Positions 42,728 through 50,758 of a stretch of DNA of 64,000 bases are shown piece after piece. Every line of letters starts with the position of its first letter. Positions within the stretch are counted from its first letter, which is position 1. The stretch lies in assembly GCA_016630955.3 (NCBI GenBank), contig CM049990.2, positions 2,102,607 to 2,166,606 of the forward strand, written 5' to 3'. The notes beneath the pieces were generated by a model. The model saw only the letters and a list, made by a program, of their open reading frames with translations, had not been told where the DNA came from and made no database searches. Position numbers and translations under genes: made by a program. Origin of the DNA: Didymella arachidicola (taxonomy: Eukaryota; Ascomycota; Dothideomycetes; Pleosporales; Didymellaceae).

Positions 42728-44772
42728 TCAGCCCATTCTTGGCCGTAGCACCTCTCGTTTTGTACCATGTGCATGTTGAAGATGTCCTCCACACATTCAA
42801 TTCCTGGGAAGTGAAGATTCGTGCGTTTATCCCACAAGTGATCTGCGCAATAGGTGTCCATACATTCCCACCAGTACTCCTCGCAGCTCTCGGGCTTGCT
42901 AGGAAACCATCCGCTGTCCAGTTTGAACTGCTTATGGTCCTCGCAGCCTTCGTGGTAACACTGCGTAGGCGGAAGTTGAGGATGATACGGGTTCCGAATG
43001 TCCTGGTGTAGCTGTGACGTGTAGCTCCGAGCTGGCAAAGCGGGCTGTCGGTCAAAATCGGGTTCATCTCGACTTCGAGCGTATGAGTTGTAATCGTCCA
43101 GCTGCTGCTGAGTCGCAGAGTTGTTTTCTCTCCAGTGAATGAAATCTTCCGTGTGCCATTCTTTGTTGGTCTTCCGTGCGTTGGCTACTTGCCGGTCGAA
43201 TCTCTCAAGTGCTTCGGGGTCGCCGAGCAGGTACTGTCTTGACCGTTGAATATTTTCTTCCGTCATCCAATCACAGACAGACTCGACATCCTGTAGGCTT
43301 GGTGTCTGAATAGTGACGGATGACGCTTCTCCCTTGTGCTCTGGGATGTTGTTGACAATGGTCAAGTTTATCGTTGGTACTTGAGGTTCTTGGAAGACAG
43401 GAGTCTGGGTGGATTGGTCGCGCGAGACCATCATGCCCTGACTGTGTTGCGTTCTGTCGCATATAATCACACGTTTCCCTCCCATCGAGTAGCACTTGTC
43501 GCCATACTTGTAGATGGCATCGTAGTATCGTTTGCCAACAACAATGCTGTCGTCCTGGGTATCGCACTCTACCACATGGTATCGGCGGGGATCGTTGTCG
43601 ATCCATTCCATTTTAGGGTAGGGTGTTGGTGACCGGATTTGCTTGCTTGGAGCATCCTCATCGGACTCCTCGATGTAGTCATTGTCGAGTCCGGAAGTGG
43701 GGCCTTCCATGAGACGTCCCATCTCATTAGTAACGACCTCCCACTCTTGGTCGCCGCTGTCGTCATGAGCCAGCATGTTCAGCTGCCTGGTTACTTTGTT
43801 CTTCATGCGACAGTCGCGGGCGTAGTGGCCTGTCTTGCCACAGCCGTAACAAGTCACTGAAGACTTATCACCGCGGTTATTACTACCCTTCTTTTTCTCA
43901 TTCCATCGTTCAGGTCCTTTGTTAATGTTGGAGAGGTCCATTGCTGCAGGACCGTAGTATCCACTGTTCGTGTCGTTGTGGACACGGCGTCCCATGTTGG
44001 CTTGGTAAAGGCCACCACGTTGACCACGGCGGTAGTTGTTGTTGCGCCATTGGTTGCGTGGAGCCTGGGGTGGGCGAGTGACCTGAGTCACGACTCGCAC
44101 ACGAGGGTCCTCCCTTAATTCTTGTTGAAGGTCGTAGAGCTTGACGTCGATACTGATCGCTTCGTTTACTAGTGCGTCGAAGGTATCGGTAGCTGCGGCA
44201 GTCCGCATGAGCTCTTCCTTGACCTTGGGCTTAAGGCCTTGTTTGAACATGGTCATCAACGCAACGTCGTCCCAGCCGGTGAACGTAGCTACTTGCTGAA
44301 ACTTGGCAGCGTAGTCGGCGGCGGACGCAGTTTGTCGGATGCGCTGAATCTCGCGTCGGGCGATGGTTGGTTCGTTGTGTACTCCAAATACTTGGCGAAT
44401 CTGTTCCTTGAACAGATCGAAGTCTTCGATCCATGGGTCGATGTCTGCTGAGTTGCTTGCTCCGTCGTGGTAACGGCGAATAAAGGGTTTGATCCAAGTG
44501 AACGCGCGATCCTTCATAAACGTACTCACAAAAGTGACACGTTTCTCCTCTGGGATGCGTTCTCCTTGGAACATGAAAAACAGATCGAACTTCATGAGCC
44601 AGTCTTCCAGCTTGTCGCGAGTGCCATCAAAGGCCTCGGGTTTAGCCACTGGGTAAACACTGGTAGGGGCAGGCGCCGCTGCCTCCTCGTCCATGTCGAG
44701 ATCGTCATCAGCCGTGCGGCGTGATGCGTTGGAGTTGCTTGGGGTAGCACGGGATCCTGAGGTAGTACTCAT
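42520..44772 (-). CDS. Gypsy-1 gag
   Basis: 750 residues from the ATG at 44772, only 17 nt downstream of the 5' LTR. The capsid-like domain is in the first 230 residues. A CCHC knuckle (CYGCGKTGHYARDC) lies near residues 305-325. A long C-terminal extension is unusual for gag. It is acidic and contains three C-x4-C-x2-H motifs (CYHEGCEDH, CMDTYCADH, CFHPKCRNH). The middle part differs from the Gypsy-2 gag while the N-terminal 380 residues are almost identical. It forms the particle that packages element RNA. Confidence 0.9.
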   Translation of the reverse strand: MSTTSGSRATPSNSNASRRTADDDLDMDEEAAAPAPTSVYPVAKPEAFDGTRDKLEDWLMKFDLFFMFQGERIPEEKRVTFVSTFMKDRAFTWIKPFIRRYHDGASNSADIDPWIEDFDLFKEQIRQVFGVHNEPTIARREIQRIRQTASAADYAAKFQQVATFTGWDDVALMTMFKQGLKPKVKEELMRTAAATDTFDALVNEAISIDVKLYDLQQELREDPRVRVVTQVTRPPQAPRNQWRNNNYRRGQRGGLYQANMGRRVHNDTNSGYYGPAAMDLSNINKGPERWNEKKKGSNNRGDKSSVTCYGCGKTGHYARDCRMKNKVTRQLNMLAHDDSGDQEWEVVTNEMGRLMEGPTSGLDNDYIEESDEDAPSKQIRSPTPYPKMEWIDNDPRRYHVVECDTQDDSIVVGKRYYDAIYKYGDKCYSMGGKRVIICDRTQHSQGMMVSRDQSTQTPVFQEPQVPTINLTIVNNIPEHKGEASSVTIQTPSLQDVESVCDWMTEENIQRSRQYLLGDPEALERFDRQVANARKTNKEWHTEDFIHWRENNSATQQQLDDYNSYARSRDEPDFDRQPALPARSYTSQLHQDIRNPYHPQLPPTQCYHEGCEDHKQFKLDSGWFPSKPESCEEYWWECMDTYCADHLWDKRTNLHFPGIECVEDIFNMHMVQNERCYGQEWAECFHPKCRNHETLKRLSGFMPQDESFLDIWQTDAKDDPDENFHSTQSRAPGIDVRIPMRTSPSSNSLSC

Positions 44773-44789
44773 CTTGGGGGTGTTCAAAA

Positions 44790-45269
44790 TGTTGAAGTCG
44801 TACTTTAAGCAAAGCTCGTAAGCACTAATTCTATTGGTTCTCGGGGATGAGTACGGTGACAGGAAGCCGAAGGGGTCGGTTGCAATAAGGTGTACAGATA
44901 CGATCTGTCAGTCTTGAGAGCAGGGTAACGATGAGTAGTACAGAGTAGACTGTCTAGCTCGAAGGTTGGTTTTGAGATCCAAAGACAAACTTGATAACTT
45001 AGGTTGAACACGAACCATAAGGGTTGTGTTCCTACGTACTTATATACTAAAGAGATATCCTATGCTCGACTTGCTCGACGTGAGCTGCGTGAGCTGGGCA
45101 CGTGAGGGTCCACTTGCTCGAGTGCCAAGGCGTGAGCGAGGTCACGTGACCGTGGGAGCACCACGTCACAACCGTGCCGCACGGGGAGCCCCCGTAACCA
45201 TACTGCCCGAGTCCTTTTCTTGAGCGCTGACAGCCTGTCAGCAATTGGCTGGTATAAGAGTTCGTAACA
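44790..45269 (-). repeat. Gypsy-1 5' LTR
   Basis: 480 bp, matching the 3' LTR with one noticed difference (GGGGTCGGT here, GGGGTTGGT at the left). It holds the promoter for gag-pol transcription. Confidence 0.93.
45004..45046 (-). promoter_or_regulatory. Gypsy-1 core promoter and predicted RNA start
   Basis: On the minus strand a TATATAAG box (45039-45046) lies about 35 bases before GTGTTCAA (45011-45004). GTGTTCAA is complementary to TTGAACAC at the first bases after the LTR (44787-44780). It also lies close to where Gypsy-1 and Gypsy-2 LTRs stop matching. Together these suggest that transcription starts near GTGTTCAA and that the RNA 5' end primes reverse transcription by folding back, as known for Tf1/sushi-type elements. 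No tRNA-type primer site beginning TGG is seen. Confidence 0.5.
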
Positions 45270-46267
45270 GGTGGGTACCAACAGTACGCTCCTTTGTATG
45301 CGCGTCAAAGTGCTTCAACCACTTAAAACCAAGCTCATTAGTAGTCCAGCCGTTATCAGAGACTCCAATAACCCAATCCTGGGGCAGGTCTTCATCCTTG
45401 TACCAGCTAGAGAGGTGGTGACGCGCCTTAAAGATGATGAAGGGCGGAATAGCCCATCCTTTGGCATTAACGCCCTGTATGACTGTTGTCCACTCGCGGT
45501 TGCCTGCCTAGACTGTCTTTGGTCTTCCTCGTCTCTCTGAAGCTGTAACAACTGCTCCTGTAGAGATCTGGCCCATCATGGAGCCTGTCTCGTCGAAGTT
45601 GTACGTGTCGTCATCCTGGATGCCATACTTGGCTTTGATGTTGGCTACTAGGCTGAACCAGCCCTGCACAACCCCAGAATCCTCGCAGAGGGCTCGCTTG
45701 TAGTCATACCTGCGATTAAACTTCACTTTAAGCTCTGGTTGACGCTTTACGAACGTACTGGGCCAATTTGTGCCAACAGGGCCCAGATTGCGCTCAGCGC
45801 GCAGAGAATTGGCCATAGCAGCCACATCTGCCAGCCGAGGGCCAAATCCTCGCCCGTCCAGCTCCAGTATGTGTTGAACAATCACCCGCTCCTCATTGTT
45901 ATCTAACCCTCGTGAGTTGGGCATAGTAACGCCTCGTGAAGGTCGTCCAGTGTGTCGATGGCTAAGTGTACTTCGGGGCACCCTGTAGATAGCTGCAGCG
46001 CGTCGCTGGGAGAGATTCGCGTCTTGTTTAAGAGCTTGAAGCGCAAGCTGTACCTGAGCTTCCTGAGACGCGTTAATAATAGGTTGTTGTTGAGGCATTG
46101 GTGTGGAGAGGGTACTTTGGTGGGGGCTTGGCAAAAGTGGCTCGCTCGCCCGTTGGCTCGCTCGCCCGTGAGGTACGTTATTACCTAGATGTGAAATTTT
46201 TAGAAGATTCTAATATATAGATCCTAAGATATAGACCCCTGCATTTTTGATTTTCCCTAGTTAATTA

Positions 46268-48101
46268 ACGCTTTGTACGGCTGAATGGCGCACCCTACTG
46301 AAATGGCGCACCTTGCCAAGACCTCACTACTTTTAACCACCACCAACAATGTCGCAACAAATTAATCTTGAATTGCTTCCTCGTGGAGAGAGAATTGACC
46401 TTGCTATCAAAGCTATGAAATCAAACGCGAATCTAAGCCAGCGACGCGCTGCTGCTGTCTACAACGTGCCTGAAACTACCCTTCGAAGGCAACGCGCCAA
46501 ACCAGCTTCTCAACGCGTTGTCCACCCTAACGCGTGTAAGCTTACAAGGCAAGAAGAGGAGGTGCTTATTCAATACATAAGGAAGTTTGACGCGCGAGGC
46601 TTTGGCCCTACGCTTGCCTACGTGCGAGAGATGGCTGATCAACTGCTGGCTGCTCGCAGTGCAGGCAAGGTTGGAGAACACTGGGTCTACCGGTTTATCA
46701 GACGGAAACCTGAGATCAAGTCTCAGATTTCTAGACCAAGGGATTACCGGAGAGTCCTGTGCAGCGATCCAGCTATTATTAGTCCCTGGTTTGACCTTGT
46801 ACGCAATGTCAAAGCCAAGTACGGCATCCTAGACCAAGATACCTACAACTTTGACGAGACTGGGTTCCAGATAGGCGTTGGAGGGTCAGTTAAGGTAGTA
46901 ACTGCTTCTGAGAGACGTTTTGCACCACTCAGCGTCCAGCCTGGCGATCGTGAGTGGATAACTCTGATCGCTTGTATCAACGCGATGGGCTGGTCTATCC
47001 CACCCTTCTTTATCCTTAAAGCAAAGCACCACGACAAGGCCTGGTACGTTAACAACCCAAAGGATTAGAGGATTAGGGTTAGCAAGAATGGCTGGACCTC
47101 GAATAAGCTTGGCCTTGCCTGGCTAAAGCACTTTATCCAGCATACAGAGGCTGCTACTGTAGGTAGCCATCGGCTGCTGATTATTGATGGCCACGAGAGC
47201 CATAAGTCACTCGAATTCCAAAACCTCTGCGAGGAAAGCAAGATTATTGCTCTCTGCATGCCTCCGCACGCCTCTCACATCCTGCAGCCACTTAACGTTG
47301 GGTGTTTTGCCCCGCTAAAGCAGGCGTATAAGAAGGAAATCAAAAGCTTGGCAGACAGTCACATCACCCATGTGGACAAAAAGACCTTCTTAGCAACGTT
47401 TTAACCAGTATACGATAAGGCTATATCAAAGAGCAACATTATATCAAGCTTTAAAGCAACTGGCTTGGTTCCACTTAACCTAGAGGTGGTGCTGTCAAGG
47501 CTTGAAGTCAAGCCTCGCACGCCAACACCGCCTCTACCAGGGCCTACTAACTGGCAACCTAAAACACCAACCAACGCGATTGAAATTGACAGCCAGACAA
47601 CGCTAATAATCAAGAGGATAAGGGAACATAAGAGTTCCTCTCCTGACTTAATTATTGAGATGGTTCTGCAGGTCAAAAGGGGGTCTGTAAAGAGGGACCA
47701 TTCGCACACGCTGCTTGAGGCAAGGATAGCTAAGCTTGAGCAGGTAAATGAGGCTGCTTCTGAGCGTAAGAAGCGCAAAAAGAAGCGGATTCAGGAAGGC
47801 GGGACTCTCTCGCAGGCAGAGGCAGAGGAAATACTAAAGGAGATAGACGCTAAGGCTGAGGCACAAGAAGGTGGTGCGCAGGTAGGTAGCAGCAGTAAAA
47901 ATAAACGTCGCTGTAAGACGTGCGGCAAGACCGGGCACAACAAGCGCACCTGCTAGAAAGATGTAGCAGAGATAGAGGATTAATCTAAGCCATCGCACGC
48001 CTGAATTGCTTGTTGTAGTGTTGAGATATTAAGGTGCAAAGGTGAATGTGCGACAAAGCGCGCCATTTCAGTAGGGTGCGCCATTCAGCCGTACAAAGCG
48101 T
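46268..48101 (+). mobile_element. pogo-type DNA transposon L (I-like)
   Basis: TA (46266-46267, 48102-48103) flanks ends starting ACGCTTTGTACGGC, with AATGGCGCACC repeated at 17-18 bp. It is nearly the same length as I (1834 bp). It is inserted in E. Its transposase gene is broken. Confidence 0.92.
46349..47983 (+). pseudogene. pogo transposase of L: three stops and a lost catalytic Asp
   Basis: 545 codons collinear with the intact transposase of I and very similar to it. TAG at 47066-47068 (Trp in I), TAA at 47402-47404 (Gln in I) and TAG at 47954-47956 (Gln in I) break it. The third catalytic Asp (D316 in I) is Asn (LQPLNVGCF). All four changes are C-to-T or G-to-A. The knuckle CKTCGKTGHNKRTC is intact. 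The ends remain good matches, so it could be moved by the transposase of I if that protein recognises them. Confidence 0.92.
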
Positions 48102-49631
48102 TATAGTGATTCTCTCGCCCGTTGATTCTCTCGCCTGTGGGGTACGTTATAGCTAATTAACTGCGCGCTACACGCAACGTGAAGCCTATTAGCCCTTAAT
48201 AGGCGTTAAACTTTATTAAACGTAAACGTAAACTCTAATTGCGTATAACTTAATAGAGGGATTGCTAGAGGGTTCTTTGCAGCACTTAAGGGGTTATTAG
48301 GCCCTAGTTTAACCTAGTGCAGAATGTTAAGGCTAAGTATAGTATTCTAGACAACAATACGTACAACTTTAATAAGACTAGCTTTACTATAGGTATTAGA
48401 AATCGCGTTAAAGTAGTTACTATATTAGAAAGATGCTCTAAGCCTATTAGGGTCTAGTAGGGAGATTGTAAGTAGGTAACTCTAATCGCTGCAATTAACG
48501 CGATAGGCTAGGCAATCAAACCCTATCTTATCTTTAAAGCAAAGAACCACAACGTATCCTAGTACCCTAATTTAAAGCCCTAATAGCGTATTAGGGTTAG
48601 CAGCAACGGCTAGACTATAAACAATATTTGGGTAGCCTAGTTAAGGCACTTTGTTAAGTAGATTAAGAGCCGAAGGGTAGGTAGCTATGTGCTGCTTATA
48701 CTTAATAGCTACAAGAGCTACAAGTTACTTGCCTTCTAAAAAATCTACAAGGAGGATAAGATAATTACCCTATATATGCCTCCGCACCTATCTTACATCC
48801 TGCAGCTACTTAACGTAGGTTGTTTTGCCCTATTAAAGCAGGCGTACGGTAAGAAGATTAGAGTCTTAGCGCTAGACTATATTAGCTAGATTAACAAAAA
48901 AGCCTTTATCGCAACCCTTAGGAAGGTGTTTAACAAGGCGTTTTTAAAGGCAAACATTATATTAAGCTTTAAAGCAACTAGCTTAATGCCTAATAATCTA
49001 TTAGTAGTGCTATTAAAGCTTAATGTGAAGCGTTGCACGCTAACACCGCCTCTCTCTAGGGGGGCCCAATGGAACCCTAAGACACCCACCAACGCCAATG
49101 AGATAGAGGCTCAATTAACGTTACTTCGCAATCGCATTTAAAGGCACTAAGGATTATCACCAACTCTAATAGTGAAAATTGTTGATCAGCTGTAGAGAGG
49201 CACTGCAATGCTGCTGCATGGGCAGACGTTATTAGCTGCCCGAGTGCTGCAGCTTAAAGCGTCAAACAAGGCTGCTTCTGAGCGCAAATTGCGCAAAAGG
49301 AAGCAGATCCAGGACGGTAGAGACCTGTCAAAGGAAGAGGCAGAGGATTTGATGGCCTAATGTAACGTTAGGGCGCAAATTAAGGGGGAGAGTTATGAGG
49401 GTAGGGCCCGAACAGGCGCAGGCAAGAGAGGCAAAAGGCACTGTAAGCGCTGTAGTAAGACAGGACACAATTCGCGCACGTGTAAGAAAGATGTAGTAGA
49501 CGTTAGCGATTAATAATATCTACTGCAGGTTACAGTATAATGTAGTAATGTTGTGCAATTGCGATTAGTAGGCCTAATAGCTTGTTGGGGTGGCCTACTC
49601 GCTATGCCGGCCCACTCGCTATGCACTCACG

Positions 49632-50163
49632 TGTTGAAGTCGTACTTTAAGCAAAGCTCGTAAGCACTAATTCTATTGGTTCTCGGGGATGAGTACGGTG
49701 ACAGGAAGCCGAAGGGGTTGGTTGCAATAAGGTGTACAGATACGATCTGTCAGTCTTGAGAGCAGGGTAACGATGAGTAGTACAGAGTAGACTGTCTAGC
49801 TCGAAGGTTAGGTTTGAGATCCAAAGACAAACTTGATAACTTAGGTTGAACACAAACCTTAAGGGTTGTGTTCCTGTCTGCTATATACACAAAAGTCTCA
49901 TAGAGTCTCATAGTCCTATAGGACTAAGTCTCGTGAGACTGTAGGACCTCTGAGACAAGGAGTGGCTCTCATTGGTCCGTTGTCCCAAAGTCCCGTGTTC
50001 GGTTATTACCTGTCCCAATGGGACGCTATGCCGCAATAGTACTAGTGTGATCCCGTGTCGTTCTGGTGGGGTTGGGCCTTCAGCGAGGTCGCCGTGCCGC
50101 CTTGTAATTCCTTCCATCATACATAACTGTACGTCCCCCGAGTCCCAACTCATGTTCGTAACA
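49632..50163 (-). repeat. Gypsy-2 3' LTR
   Basis: 532 bp. The R-U5 side matches Gypsy-1. The U3 side (about 49880-50163) is different and contains repeated and palindromic GTCTCA/TGAGAC (49911-49961) and GTCCCA/TGGGAC (49982-50022) boxes. Confidence 0.93.
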
Positions 50164-50180
50164 CTATCCTCCCCTCCTCG
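50164..50180 (-). other. Polypurine tract of Gypsy-2
   Basis: Minus-strand purine run GAGGAGGGGAGGATAG immediately before the 3' LTR, as in Gypsy-1. Confidence 0.85.
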
Positions 50181-50206
50181 AGCTTATGTCCTCGTAAGCT
50201 AACCTG

Positions 50207-50758
50207 ATGTCGTCTCGCAGCACGTTCTTCCGTAAGAGACGTGGTGATCGTATCAATCGCGAAGGTTGCCTCGCCATGGTGTCCTGTAAACGCTGTGCGG
50301 AGAAGAGCTTGCCTTGCAAGTTGGCGTCGCTGAGCGAGAGGTGTGGGAACTGCGAAGGTGTAGGTGCCACGTCATGCGCACCTGTGGATATTCCTGTCCC
50401 GAACTTCTCCCGAATCGACAGAGAGATGGAAAGACTAAGAAAACAAGAAGAGGAAACTGATGAGGCGCTGGAGGCGCAAGAAGCAATCGCGGAAGCAGCG
50501 TTGGCTGAGATGCGCGCACTTCGTGCGAAGGCGCGGCGGTTGCGTAAGCAGAAGGCAATGCTGAAACAGAAGGAGCAGCAGGTTTTCGACACAGGCGCCC
50601 AGGATGCCGCCGACATCGAGATGTTGGAGCGTAGAGCGCATCTTAACGATGCTGTCGCGTCTGTGAATCCTGAAGCTCCGGCGCAGGCAGAGGTGGTGGA
50701 CTGGTCCTTCTTTTATGATTTTCCTGAAATGCCCGCAACAACTGCCGGCAATTCGTAA
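50207..50758 (+). CDS. Antisense ORF in Gypsy-2: Zn2Cys6-like cluster plus coiled coil
   Basis: 183 residues, starting 44 bp from the LTR and running opposite to gag-pol. C27, C30, C37, C46, C49 and C57 follow C-x2-C-x6-C-x8-C-x2-C-x7-C, close to the fungal binuclear zinc cluster. A long Glu/Lys/Arg/Ala helix (about 68-135) is a strong coiled-coil candidate. The sequence is otherwise unlike the Gypsy-1 protein, although the first three Cys sit at the same residue numbers. Its last 116 bases overlap the end of pol on the other strand. A sequence-specific regulator of the element's own U3 is one possibility; there is no direct evidence. Confidence 0.7.
   Translation: MSSRSTFFRKRRGDRINREGCLAMVSCKRCAEKSLPCKLASLSERCGNCEGVGATSCAPVDIPVPNFSRIDREMERLRKQEEETDEALEAQEAIAEAALAEMRALRAKARRLRKQKAMLKQKEQQVFDTGAQDAADIEMLERRAHLNDAVASVNPEAPAQAEVVDWSFFYDFPEMPATTAGNS

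Larger units (their letters stand above)
38046..45269 (-). mobile_element. Gypsy-1: chromodomain Ty3/Gypsy LTR retrotransposon
   Basis: Two 480-bp LTRs (38046-38525, 44790-45269) bounded by TG...CA, with a 5-bp target duplication GGTGG on both sides. I noticed one base difference between the LTRs, so the insertion is young. In minus orientation it encodes gag and pol with a -1 overlap. An additional ORF runs the opposite way between pol and the 3' LTR. The open frames are free of stops. It is inserted in transposase D. Confidence 0.95.
37214..46098 (-). pseudogene. pogo transposase of D, interrupted by Gypsy-1
   Basis: The N-terminal part (46098 down to 45270) has the DNA-binding region and NFDETGS (the Gly-Phe usual here is Gly-Ser). 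It has a TAG after GRPKTV near 45508. The frame resumes at 38045 with HRLLIIDGHESH and LQPLDVGYF and ends with a knuckle (CGRCNQTGHNARTC) at 37214-37216, with several further TAG codons. The break falls inside the codons just before the second catalytic Asp, within the duplicated GGTGG. It is most similar to N and J. Confidence 0.88.
37086..46178 (-). mobile_element. pogo-type DNA transposon D, split by Gypsy-1
   Basis: TA (37084-37085, 46179-46180) flanks matching ends: ACGTACCTCACGGGCGAG, with GGGCGAGCGAGCCA twice at 16-bp spacing, then TTTTGCCAAG. Without Gypsy-1 (38046-45269 plus one 5-bp duplication) it is about 1.86 kb, the usual size. Confidence 0.92.
36786..48147. mobile_element. Element E: short non-autonomous (MITE-like) element, split by D and L
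   Basis: The two ends match: ACGTACCCCACAGGCGAG, with GGCGAGAGAATCA occurring twice at 16-bp spacing. TA flanks lie at 36784-36785 and 48148-48149. The element's own DNA is about 430 bp (36786-37083, 46181-46265, 48104-48147) and contains no gene. D (37086-46178) and L (46268-48101) are inserted at TA sites, and removing them restores a continuous inside. The interior (CTAGGGAAAATC region) resembles MITEs T and U. Confidence 0.88.

Noticed and set aside
44805..45011. Small 68-codon frames repeated in all four LTRs
   Set aside because: They are repeated only because the LTRs are. They lie in the R-U5 part without codon-like conservation and are not credible genes.
38046..45269. Many medium-length open frames opposite gag and pol
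   Set aside because: Shadow frames of the conserved coding strand. Only the one next to the LTR lies outside pol and has a recognisable Cys pattern.
50195..50221. Possible tiny intron (GTAAGCTAAC...CAG) just before or in the Gypsy-2 antisense ORF
   Set aside because: Only 27 bases, too short for a spliceosomal intron, and the ATG at 50207 already gives an intact frame.
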